Assembly: GCA_903927025.1 (NCBI GenBank)
Contig: CAIYLG010000014.1
Coordinates: 124,001-188,000 of the forward strand
Origin: an uncultured Armatimonadota bacterium
GTDB lineage: Bacteria > Armatimonadota > Fimbriimonadia > Fimbriimonadales > Fimbriimonadaceae
Direction: 5' to 3'
Length of the DNA stretch: 64,000 nt
Below are positions 54,299 to 62,333 of this stretch, in pieces; within the stretch, counting starts at the first letter, position 1; each line of letters opens with the position of its first letter. The notes beneath the pieces were generated by a model. It ran no database searches, was not told where the DNA came from, and saw only the letters and a program-made list of their open reading frames with translations. The position numbers and the translations under genes were made by a program.

Positions 54299-55315
54299 GT
54301 GGCCAAACAAGCCGAGAAAAAGAACCTAGAATCGCCTGCAGATCTCGAGCAGTACTACCGAGACATGCTTTTCATCAGGCACTTTGAAGAGAAGTGCAAC
54401 GTGGCCTACCGCCAAGGAAAGGCGGGTGGATACATGCACGTCTACATCGGCATGGAAGCCCTCGCCGTTGGCTGGATGCACAGCATCCGCAAAGGGCATG
54501 ACAATGTCATCACCGCGTATCGCGACCACGCGCATGCTCTCCTCCTGGGCACAGACCCAGTAGCCGTAATGGCGGAGATCATGGGTCGAAAAGCCGGCAC
54601 CGCTGGTGGAAAGGGCGGCTCGATGCACATTTACGATCCAAAGAACGGAATGTTCGGTGGTTGGGGCATCGTTGGCGGGCACATCCCTCTGGGCGCCGGC
54701 CTCGCCTTTGCGTCCAAGTATCGCGAGGACGACAAAGTCACCCTGAACTTTATGGGAGACGGTGCCGCAAACCAAGGCGTCGTGTTCGAGACGTTCAATA
54801 TGGCATCGCTTTACGAGCTTCCGTGTATCTTCATCATTGAGAATAACGAGTTCGCAATGGGTACTCGACTCGAGTATCACGCCGCCGACACCGAACTTTG
54901 GAAGCGAGGCGCTCCGTTCGGCATCAAATCCGAGCGAGTGGACGGCATGGATGCGCTCCAGATGAAGAAGGATGCGCAGCGAATTGTGGACTGGGTTCGA
55001 AAGGAGCAGAAGCCGTACCTCGTCGAAGTCATGACCTATCGATACTCTGGTCACGGCGCTGCCGACAACGACCGTCAGCTTTACCGCACCAAGGAAGAAG
55101 AGGCGGAGAACCTAAAGCGCGACCCAATCAAGCGACTTGAGGCCGTTCTCATCGAGAGAAACATTGCCAACGAAGAGAAGCTTGAGGCGATCGATGCGGA
55201 GATTCAGGAAATCGTTGAGAAGATTTACGCTGAAGCTGACGCTTCACCATTCCCCGATGTGGAAGAAGTCTACGACAACATCTACAGCGATATGACCGTG
55301 GAGCAGGGACACTAA
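54299..55315 (+). CDS. pdhA: Pyruvate dehydrogenase E1 component, alpha subunit
   Basis: 338 residues from a GTG with GAGGA eight bases upstream. DMLFIRHFEEKCNVAYRQGKAGGYMHVYIGMEALAVG, YRDHAHALLLG, GRKAGTAGGKGGSMHIYD and GGHIPLGAGLAFASKY are present. The thiamine diphosphate motif starts GDGAANQG and ends IIENNEFAMGT. HAAD-like phosphorylation-loop residues are replaced by ADNDRQLYR. It decarboxylates pyruvate (or a branched 2-oxoacid) with the beta subunit. The stop overlaps the pdhB ATG (TAATG). No E2 or E3 gene follows in the window. Confidence 0.94.
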   Translation: MAKQAEKKNLESPADLEQYYRDMLFIRHFEEKCNVAYRQGKAGGYMHVYIGMEALAVGWMHSIRKGHDNVITAYRDHAHALLLGTDPVAVMAEIMGRKAGTAGGKGGSMHIYDPKNGMFGGWGIVGGHIPLGAGLAFASKYREDDKVTLNFMGDGAANQGVVFETFNMASLYELPCIFIIENNEFAMGTRLEYHAADTELWKRGAPFGIKSERVDGMDALQMKKDAQRIVDWVRKEQKPYLVEVMTYRYSGHGAADNDRQLYRTKEEEAENLKRDPIKRLEAVLIERNIANEEKLEAIDAEIQEIVEKIYAEADASPFPDVEEVYDNIYSDMTVEQGH

Positions 55316-56298
55316 TGGCTGGATCGATTGAAATGACCTATCGAGAGGCTCTTCACAAGAGCATGCTCGAGGAGATGGATAAGAACGCGGACGTCTTCCT
55401 GATGGGTGAAGACATCGGCCGATATGAAGGAACGTTCAAAGTCACGAAAGGGCTGTTCCCGAAGTATGGCCACCGCCGAGTTATCGACACTCCCATCACT
55501 GAAGCTGGATTTGCTGGCATCGCAACCGGTGCAGCAATGGCTGGACTTCGACCTATCGTCGAGTTTATGACGATGAGCTTTTCCATCCTCGCGATGGACC
55601 AGATCATCAACCACACCGCCAAAGTTCACTACATGACCAATGGCGAAGTGAAGTGCCCCATCGTTTTTCGGGGTCCTGGTGGAGCGGCTAAGCAGCTTTC
55701 CGCACAGCACTCCCACTCAATGGAAGGGTGGTACGCCCACGTTCCCGGTCTAAAGGTGGTATGCCCAGCAACACCTGCGGATATCTACGGAATGATGAAG
55801 ACGGCCATCGACGATGACAATCCTGTCATCGTTTACGAGAATCCGGGCCTTTACACCGTCAAGGGCATCGTTCCAGACGATCCTGAGTTCAAGATTCCGT
55901 TCGGCAAGGCTCAGATCCTTCGTGAGGGCAAGGACCTCAGCTTGATCGGCTACAGCCGAATGACTCATGTCAACCTCGCGACAGCAGAACTCCTTGCCAA
56001 AGAAGGGATCGAAGCTGAAGTTGTCGACGTTCGGTCGCTGTTGCCGCTCGATACTGAAACCATCTACGCTTCGGTTCGAAAGACGCACCGAGCAGTCGTG
56101 GTTTACGAAGACTGGCGAAGCGGTGGATTTGGAGCAGAGATTGCCTCACGCATCGGCGAAGACTGCTTTGATGACCTGGACGCACCGGTGATTCGCGTCG
56201 GTGGACTCAACGTGCCAATGCCCTACGCTCGAGTTCTTGAACTCCAGTGTATTCCCGATGAGAACGACGTTCTCGCTGCGGTTCACAAGCTCAAGTAG
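55315..56298 (+). CDS. pdhB: Pyruvate dehydrogenase E1 component, beta subunit
   Basis: 327 residues. MTYREALHKSMLEEMDKNADVFLMGEDIGRYEGTFKVTKGL, VIDTPITEAGFAGIATGAAMAGLRPIVEFMTMSFSILAMDQIINHTAK, FRGPGGAAKQLSAQHSHSMEGWYAHVPGLKVV and EAEVVDVRSLLPLDTETI are textbook E1-beta. HSHSMEGW fits the pyruvate rather than the branched-chain type. It forms the alpha2-beta2 E1 with PdhA and is translated in coupling with it through a one-base overlap. A terminator follows. Confidence 0.95.
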   Translation: MAGSIEMTYREALHKSMLEEMDKNADVFLMGEDIGRYEGTFKVTKGLFPKYGHRRVIDTPITEAGFAGIATGAAMAGLRPIVEFMTMSFSILAMDQIINHTAKVHYMTNGEVKCPIVFRGPGGAAKQLSAQHSHSMEGWYAHVPGLKVVCPATPADIYGMMKTAIDDDNPVIVYENPGLYTVKGIVPDDPEFKIPFGKAQILREGKDLSLIGYSRMTHVNLATAELLAKEGIEAEVVDVRSLLPLDTETIYASVRKTHRAVVVYEDWRSGGFGAEIASRIGEDCFDDLDAPVIRVGGLNVPMPYARVLELQCIPDENDVLAAVHKLK

Positions 56299-56311
56299 TC
56301 ATTCGACCCAT

Positions 56312-56348
56312 AATGCCGCCCGTTTCTTCAGGAATGGGCGGCATTTTC
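56312..56348 (+). terminator. Terminator after pdhB
   Basis: AATGCCGCCC pairs perfectly with GGGCGGCATT, followed by a short T run, 13 bp after the stop. The following 150 bp to the TPR gene contain no gene. Confidence 0.78.
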
Positions 56349-56505
56349 GCTTATTGGACCAATATTCAGTTAAGCAGGTGTGCTGAGCCGAATTAGATGC
56401 GGGCGATGTTAAAAAGTTCGTAAAAAAGTGGCGATTAAGGATTGTTTTTCACAAATTCGTCGTAACCTGCATGCATAGAATCAGTTTAAGTAATCAGAGG
56501 ACACA

Positions 56506-56925
56506 ATGAGTTACCCAGGAATCGAAGCACTGATGCAGAGGCAAGCTTGGGATGAGGCGATTATGGAGTGCAAAGCTGCCCTTCAGCTTCAACCAACCAG
56601 CGCGTTGTTGAACGGCTACTTGGGCATGTGCTATTTCCGTAAAGCGGAATATGCGCTGGCCGTTGAGCCATTCAGAAAGGCGTCCATTTTGGATCCGAAG
56701 TTCTGGCAGGCCGGGGCCAAACTCGCTCAATGTTACGACCGTCTGAAGCGGTATGAAGAGGCTTACGAAGTCGCGAAAGACTGGTTAAAGGTTAAGCCCA
56801 ATGACCACACGCTACAAGGACTGGTTGACGCCTTGAAGCATCAAGTTCGAGGCAACAAGATTGAAGGATGGGAGCGAACCGCTCACCTTGCACACCGAAT
56901 ACAGTTTGCGCAACAGGAAGACTGA
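56506..56925 (+). CDS. TPR-repeat protein
   Basis: 139 residues, soluble, preceded by AGAGGA at good spacing. Helical repeats of about 34 residues are visible: WDEAIMECKAALQLQPTSALLNGYLGMCYFRKAEYALAVEPFRKASILDPKFWQAGAKLAQCYDRLKRYEEAYEVAKDWLKVKPND in successive stretches, matching the TPR pattern (W-LG-Y-A-F-P) for at least two and a half repeats. No other domain. Probably a protein-interaction module; the partner is unknown. It is convergent with cysK and shares a bidirectional terminator. Confidence 0.88.
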   Translation: MSYPGIEALMQRQAWDEAIMECKAALQLQPTSALLNGYLGMCYFRKAEYALAVEPFRKASILDPKFWQAGAKLAQCYDRLKRYEEAYEVAKDWLKVKPNDHTLQGLVDALKHQVRGNKIEGWERTAHLAHRIQFAQQED

Positions 56926-56971
56926 GATGGACGCGCAACGGCACTAGCTCACGAACTGAGTGTCTTAAACT

Positions 56972-57008
56972 AAGAAGGGCCCACTGCGAGCAGCAGTGGG
57001 CCCTTCTT
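56972..57008. terminator. Bidirectional terminator between TPR gene and cysK
   Basis: Perfect 16-bp inverted repeat (AAGAAGGGCCCACTGC, loop GAGCA). The stem ends are A/T-rich, so transcripts from either strand end with pyrimidine-rich tails. Confidence 0.88.
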
Positions 57009-57020
57009 AATGCACTCGGC

Positions 57021-57935
57021 TTAGAACAGGCCTTCTACGGAGAGGTAGCGCTCACCTGTGTCATAGGTGAAAGTAAGGATGGTGCTTCCGGCAGGAATTT
57101 CCGGCAACTTCTGCGCGACGGCGGAAAGCGAAGCGCCTGAAGATACTCCGACGAAAATTCCTTCCTCAAGCGCCGCTCGCTTGGCGTATGTGAAGGCGTC
57201 CTCTTCGGTTACCTGAATCACTCCGTCCAGAATGTTGGTGTGGAGGTTCTCGGGGATAAACCCGGCACCCACTCCCTGAAGCTTGTGGGGTCCTGGTGCC
57301 CCACCACTGATGACCGGAGACTTACTAGGCTCAACTGCGTACACCTTGAGGTTAGGGAACAGCGGCTTGAGAGTTTCCGCAACACCAGTGATGTGACCAC
57401 CCGTGCCGACGCCAGTGATCAGGTAGTCAACACCCTCTGGGAAGTCTGCGAGAATCTCCTTGGCGGTTGTTTCAGCGTGGACTTTGATGTTGGCAGGGTT
57501 GCTGAACTGCTGGGGCTGGAATGAGTTCGGGGTTTCGTTAGTCAACTCTTGGGCTCTGGCGATGGCTCCCTTCATTCCCAATTCTCGAGGCGTCAGCTCA
57601 AATTTGGCGCCATACGCTGCCATGAGTCGTCGACGCTCGATGGACATCGACTCTGGCATGACGAGAATAAGTGGGTAGCCCTTTACCGCCGCGACGAGAG
57701 CAAGACCAATTCCGGTGTTGCCAGATGTTGGTTCGATGATGATGCTCTTTCCGGGGATTAGGACTCCGCGAGCTTCTGCATCCTCAATCATGCTGAGGGC
57801 AATCCTATCCTTGATGCTTCCACCGGGATTGGATCGCTCGAGCTTTGCCCATACGTTGTGGGACTCGCCAAAGAGGCGATTGATTTTCACGTGGGGCGTA
57901 TTTCCGATGGTTGCGAGGATATTGCTGGCTTTCAT
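57021..57935 (-). CDS. cysK: Cysteine synthase (O-acetylserine sulfhydrylase)
   Basis: 304 residues from the ATG at [18 protein letters not shown]; the frame extends 47 codons upstream into cysE but that part is not CysK-like. PLP lysine K42 lies in [12 protein letters not shown]. The substrate loop is [20 protein letters not shown], then [26 protein letters not shown] and GVSSGAS with the PLP N1-contacting Ser. It makes cysteine from O-acetylserine and sulfide. AAAGGAAA precedes the start. It follows cysE by 13 bp, forming a two-gene cysteine operon. The terminal residues (EGLF) do not end in the Ile that CysE needs; the interacting C-terminal Ile is on CysE (EFNI). Confidence 0.95.
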   Translation of the reverse strand: MKASNILATIGNTPHVKINRLFGESHNVWAKLERSNPGGSIKDRIALSMIEDAEARGVLIPGKSIIIEPTSGNTGIGLALVAAVKGYPLILVMPESMSIERRRLMAAYGAKFELTPRELGMKGAIARAQELTNETPNSFQPQQFSNPANIKVHAETTAKEILADFPEGVDYLITGVGTGGHITGVAETLKPLFPNLKVYAVEPSKSPVISGGAPGPHKLQGVGAGFIPENLHTNILDGVIQVTEEDAFTYAKRAALEEGIFVGVSSGASLSAVAQKLPEIPAGSTILTFTYDTGERYLSVEGLF

Positions 57936-57948
57936 ACTGTGTTTTCCT

Positions 57949-58806
57949 TTAGATATTAAATTCAAGTTCCGAATCGATCCCAACTTTCCGAGGACGAACC
58001 TCAGTGTTGCGGCCGACAATGGAAAAGGGAGGGATGGACTCGGTAATCCAAGCGTTTCCTCCGACGATGGAGTCATTTCCTACGATAGTGTCTCCGCCAA
58101 GAATCGTCGCGTTCGCATAGACAACAACGTTGTCAGCGAGGGTGGGGTGACGCTTACTGGAGGCGTAATCCTTCTGGACGACGAGAGCGCCTAGAGTGAC
58201 GCCTTGATACACTTTCACCCCATTCCCAATTTCAGCGGTTTCGCCGATGACGATGCCGGTTCCATGGTCGATAAAGAAGGATCTGCCTATGGACGCGCCC
58301 GGATGGATGTCAATCCCAGTTCGCTCGTGGGCATGCTCTGCGAGTAGACGAGGCAACAGGGGGAACTTCAATACGTGAAGTTCATGGGCGATTCTGTGGA
58401 TGGCAATCGCGAAGAATCCCGGGTATCCCAGGATCACCTCGTCCACGCTCACGGCAGCCGGGTCACCGTGAAAGATTGCTCGGGCATCGAGGAGCAAAGC
58501 GTGATAGATGGACGGGAGGCGAGTGATGAACTCGTGGCCAATATCGCCAGTGGGAAGTTCGTAAAGCCCCCGAAGAGATTCCAGAATCTGGTTCAGGTTG
58601 ACTTCCAGTGCATGGATGGAAAGCTCAAGCTGAGACGCGTTGACCTCGATGTGATCGGAGAAATGCGGGAACAGGGCGCAAAGGGCTCCATCCGCAAAGC
58701 GAACCACTCCGGCGCGTATCTGTCCTGGAAATCGATGCTGGCTGCGCCGAAGCATCAACTCCTCGACTAATTCGCTGTAACGGTTCGCGGATGCCTCCAT
58801 TGCCAC
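57949..58806 (-). CDS. cysE: Serine O-acetyltransferase (EpsC/CysE type)
   Basis: 285 residues from a GTG preceded by AGGA; an ATG two codons on is the alternative. The N-terminal helical domain is longer than in CysE of E. coli, as in the EpsC branch. The left-handed beta-helix carries [43 protein letters not shown], with catalytic Asp and His of the HGTG region, then [20 protein letters not shown]. The protein ends in Ile (EFNI), the residue CysE inserts into the CysK active site to form cysteine synthase complex. It acetylates serine. Operonic with cysK. Confidence 0.94.
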   Translation of the reverse strand: MAMEASANRYSELVEELMLRRSQHRFPGQIRAGVVRFADGALCALFPHFSDHIEVNASQLELSIHALEVNLNQILESLRGLYELPTGDIGHEFITRLPSIYHALLLDARAIFHGDPAAVSVDEVILGYPGFFAIAIHRIAHELHVLKFPLLPRLLAEHAHERTGIDIHPGASIGRSFFIDHGTGIVIGETAEIGNGVKVYQGVTLGALVVQKDYASSKRHPTLADNVVVYANATILGGDTIVGNDSIVGGNAWITESIPPFSIVGRNTEVRPRKVGIDSELEFNI

Positions 58807-59074
58807 ATATTTCCTACGATTGCATGGTACTGGACGTCCGCTTTGTGATGCACCTCGGAGAGCAAGGTTGAGGTTCGAACCGCATAGTTGAAAGAATACT
58901 TAGTCGATAGACTTATGAAATTAGCTGACGGAGAGGTCTTGCAATCAACCAGATTCTGGCCGTTGAGGGATGAAACATACTTTATATTGTCTGGGCGTCG
59001 AAGAATTCCCCGGCATAGCTTGCAGGGGAATCAAGAATCCTTTAGGCTTATCTCATGCAGGGAGACTTCCGCAG

Positions 59075-59995
59075 ATGACCCTTTCCGCCAATACAGGTAA
59101 AAAGCGTTCGGGTCAGCATTCGTTTGATCATGGAATCAACCATGTTGTGGCCAGCAAGGACGGCAGATTGATTGCCACGAGCGACGTCGACATGAATGTT
59201 CGCGTTGAGTCGAACGGGAACTGCGTGTTCGATCAAAATTTCCAGTCTGAGAACGAGAAGATTCGCCCTACCGACCGCATAAGAGGTCTTTGCTTCTCCG
59301 AAGATTCCTCTCTCCTATGGGTTGCTTCTGGCGACCGCGTTCTAGCGTTCTCAACCCGGGCCTGGCTTCAAGTCTGGGAATACGTCGCTCCGCGTTCTTT
59401 CGGATTTCTGATCATCTCACCGATCGCGCTTGATTCAAGCAAAACTGGCGACTTCGTGGGGGCATTCGACAATGGAACGATGTCGATTTGGTCTCAGGAC
59501 GGAATTCGGAAGCACACCATTCGTGACAACGATTCTCCGCGATGGTTGAGGTATTCGGAGGACGGTTCCTCAATCATGGGTACCGACAGCTTTAGCGTCT
59601 GTCGATGGAACTTGCATGGCGGCAAATCGAAAGAGAAGATAGCGCTTTCGGATCGTGCCTTTGGGTTTGCGTCCTCGCCGGATTGTAAAACCTTTGCGAT
59701 TCGAACTCTCAGCGAAATTTTGATCTGGGATTTCGATTCGAGAACCATTCTCAGCAAATTTAGAGTAGGGGCCAGCATTCCTCTGCTTGCTTTTCATCCC
59801 TCAGAACCGCTTGTGATTTACGGTGAGCAGAACTGCATTCGGGTTGTGGATTATTCGGGCCAAGTGCTTGAGGAGAAATCGCTCGACGTTGCCTCCGCCT
59901 TGAGCATCGGTTTTGCCGATGGAGGAAAGAGATTGTTGGTTGGATGTACGGAATTGAATCTCATCCAGTCCGATTTTTCTGTTCAGGCTGTTTGA
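59075..59995 (+). CDS. WD40-like beta-propeller protein
   Basis: 306 residues from an ATG with GGGAG ten bases upstream; the frame allows an ATG at 58970 that would add 35 residues of unclear nature. Blades are recognisable by repeated patterns: HVVASKDGRLIATSDVDMNVRV, GLCFSEDSSLLWVASGDRVLAFST, LRYSEDGSSIMGTDSFSVCRWNL, FASSPDCKTFAIRTLSEILIWDFDS, LLAFHPSEPLVIYGEQNCIRVVDYSG and IGFADGGKRLLVGC, giving six or seven WD40-type blades. No signal peptide, so probably cytoplasmic. No enzyme domain. Function unknown. Confidence 0.65.
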   Translation: MTLSANTGKKRSGQHSFDHGINHVVASKDGRLIATSDVDMNVRVESNGNCVFDQNFQSENEKIRPTDRIRGLCFSEDSSLLWVASGDRVLAFSTRAWLQVWEYVAPRSFGFLIISPIALDSSKTGDFVGAFDNGTMSIWSQDGIRKHTIRDNDSPRWLRYSEDGSSIMGTDSFSVCRWNLHGGKSKEKIALSDRAFGFASSPDCKTFAIRTLSEILIWDFDSRTILSKFRVGASIPLLAFHPSEPLVIYGEQNCIRVVDYSGQVLEEKSLDVASALSIGFADGGKRLLVGCTELNLIQSDFSVQAV

Positions 59996-60042
59996 GTGGA
60001 CTTAACGGGGATTCCTAGCGAATTTCCGAAGTATCTTTAGCT

Positions 60043-62304
60043 GTGTTCAAGTTTCTGACCGCCTGTTTGATGGCGTCCATCTGCATCGCTGCATCTGCGC
60101 AGTTGGCTCCGTCGGTTTGGCCCAAGTTCCGTGGCAACCTGGCCAACACTGGCGTAGGCACTGGGTTTAGCGCAACCAACAAGGTTCTGTGGTCCCAGAG
60201 TGTTTCCTCGGGAACATTCTCGCCGTCGTCGCCCGTGGTTGCGGTGGACGGCACGGTTTACGTCGGGTCGGGAGCAAACAACTCCATGGTGGCCCTCGAT
60301 GGCAAAACCGGAAAGATCCTTTGGACCGCGGGCACGTCCGGAGCAGTGACGGGATCAGCCGTCGTGCAACAGGACGGTTCAGTGTGTTTTGGATCCGAGG
60401 ATGGTGTGCTGTATTGTGTGGACGGCGCAACTGGAACCTTGAAATGGTCTGTGACAACTGGTGGCTCGATTACCGGTTCCCCGACTGTGGATTCGAGCGG
60501 CGTGCTGTACGTTGGTTCAGAAGATCGCAAGCTTTATGCCGTCGATGGAGCCACCGGGAAAGTTAAGTGGACGTTCCCAGGAGGGGCCCAGTTCACCTCC
60601 TCGCCTGCTCTCGGAGCGGATGGCACCCTTTACATCGGATGCAACGACTCATCCCTTTATGCACTTAATTCGGCTGACGGATCTATCAAATGGTTCTTCG
60701 TTGCAGGAGGCCCGATAAGGGGAGCGCCTGCGATTGCTGCAAATGGCACGGTCGTCGTCGGCTCCGAGGATCAGAACCTTTACGGACTGCGCGGCTCAAC
60801 CGGAAAGGTGCTTTGGAAGTACGTCACAAATGGCCAGATTAATACGTCACCTGGTATTTCTCCTTCCGGCACGGTGGTTGTAGGTTCCGTGGATGGCTTT
60901 GTGTACGGAATTCGAGCAGTTGACGGCGCCAAACAGTGGGCGTTCCCAACTGGGGGTGGAGTCGAGTCAAGTGCCTCATTCTCCAATTCGGGCCTCATTT
61001 ATATCGGGTCGGACGATGGCTACGTGTACTGTCTCAAGTCGACGGGAGCACTCGCCTGGAAGTATTCCACCGGCAGGCCGGTGCAAAGTTCTCCGACTCC
61101 GGGAGCAGATGGAACGATGTACGTCGGCTCTCTAGATGGCAACTTGTACGCTTTTACAACGACTTATCCGGGACCACGCCCGACAGTTCTGTCCGTGGCC
61201 CCCGCTACGATTCCCGCCGGAATGCCCTGCATCGGCACTGTCACGCTTGATAACCCGGCGCTGTACGGCGGCGCAACTTTGAAGGTAGCGTCGAGCCAAT
61301 TGTTTGCCGTCGTTCCCAGCACGGTCACCGTTCCGTACGGATCGAACACAACGACATTCCCGATTGCCACATCAACAACGGGGACAAATTCCAGCGTCAA
61401 AATCACCTGCACGTGTAATGGTCAGTCCGCTACGGCAGTGCTTACGATTGGCCCTCCTCGCTTGGACACGATCGTCATTGATCCTGGTAGTGTTCTGGGA
61501 GGAACCCAAGCGCATTGCACCGTGACTTTGAGCAGCACAGCCAGAGCTGGAGGAGTGGTGGTTTCCCTGTCTAGCAACAACTCGGCAGTGGTTCCACCCT
61601 CAGCGATTACGGTTCCGTCAGGGCAGTCTTCAACAACGTTCTCGATTCGGACGCTTGGAGTGTCACAGGACAAAGTTGGAAAGGTGACGGCAACCGCAGG
61701 GGGACACTCAGCCTCGGCGATGCTCACCGTATCCGCCGCGGCATTATCTTCGATTCAGCTCCAGCCTCAATCTGTGGTTGGAGGCCAAAGTGTGAATGGT
61801 ATCGTCACATTGAACGGACCCGCTCCATCGGGAGGGGCCACAGTGAGACTTCATGCGACTGTTGCGTATCTCGTTCCACCCTCTGTCGTCATCATTCCAG
61901 CAGGGAAGAGCAGCGCAACGTTCATCGCAAAGACGGTGAGCGTCGCAGCCCCTCAGACGGTGACTCTTTCTGCGAGCTACCTGACAGGACAGCAACACTG
62001 TTCGCTTGGAATTGACCCACCGCAGTTGCTTTCGGTGGTGTTGAAACCGGCTACGGTGAAGGGTGGGGCAAGCTCGATTGCCACGGTAACAATTTCTGCG
62101 GCAGCTCCCTCGGGAGGTTTGTACTTGAAGGCGTCGTCAAGTGCATCCCAGGCTGCTGTCCCCGTCAATATATTTGTCCCAAGTGGACGCACGAGCGCTC
62201 AGTTCACGGTTAAGACAACTAAGACTGGGACATCAGGGGGAAGCACGATCACCCTTTCGTTCCTTGGAGTGAGCGTTTCGGCGTTCCTCTCGATAACCCC
62301 CTAG
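60043..62304 (+). CDS. Secreted PQQ-like propeller with C-terminal Ig-like repeats
   Basis: 753 residues from a GTG 5 nt after a TATCTT box. Signal peptide FLTACLMASICIAASAQLAP. Residues about 25-375 hold seven or eight PQQ-like blades, each with VDGTVYVGS or similar then LDGKTGKILWTAGTSG-type ends (G-x-x-x-W). No catalytic quinoprotein residues were noted, so this is a BamB-like or surface propeller. From about 385 to the end are four Ig-like modules with the same pattern as in the giant SBBP protein (P-x-x-V-x-GG, VTL, A-x-x-GG, VPSGQSSTTFSI). Exported, probably binding or structural. Ends just 29 bp before the beta-helix gene. Confidence 0.85.
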   Translation: MFKFLTACLMASICIAASAQLAPSVWPKFRGNLANTGVGTGFSATNKVLWSQSVSSGTFSPSSPVVAVDGTVYVGSGANNSMVALDGKTGKILWTAGTSGAVTGSAVVQQDGSVCFGSEDGVLYCVDGATGTLKWSVTTGGSITGSPTVDSSGVLYVGSEDRKLYAVDGATGKVKWTFPGGAQFTSSPALGADGTLYIGCNDSSLYALNSADGSIKWFFVAGGPIRGAPAIAANGTVVVGSEDQNLYGLRGSTGKVLWKYVTNGQINTSPGISPSGTVVVGSVDGFVYGIRAVDGAKQWAFPTGGGVESSASFSNSGLIYIGSDDGYVYCLKSTGALAWKYSTGRPVQSSPTPGADGTMYVGSLDGNLYAFTTTYPGPRPTVLSVAPATIPAGMPCIGTVTLDNPALYGGATLKVASSQLFAVVPSTVTVPYGSNTTTFPIATSTTGTNSSVKITCTCNGQSATAVLTIGPPRLDTIVIDPGSVLGGTQAHCTVTLSSTARAGGVVVSLSSNNSAVVPPSAITVPSGQSSTTFSIRTLGVSQDKVGKVTATAGGHSASAMLTVSAAALSSIQLQPQSVVGGQSVNGIVTLNGPAPSGGATVRLHATVAYLVPPSVVIIPAGKSSATFIAKTVSVAAPQTVTLSASYLTGQQHCSLGIDPPQLLSVVLKPATVKGGASSIATVTISAAAPSGGLYLKASSSASQAAVPVNIFVPSGRTSAQFTVKTTKTGTSGGSTITLSFLGVSVSAFLSITP

Positions 62305-62333
62305 TTTCAACACGCTCTGTATACTGGGCGAGA

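Noticed and set aside
57936-58076. 47-residue N-terminal extension of CysK
   Set aside because: Lies inside the end of cysE and is not CysK-like; the ATG at 57935 has a Shine-Dalgarno sequence.
58888-59100. 70-codon frame before the propeller-like gene
   Set aside because: No motif and it overlaps the start of the better supported frame; a frameshifted N-terminus is possible but unproven.
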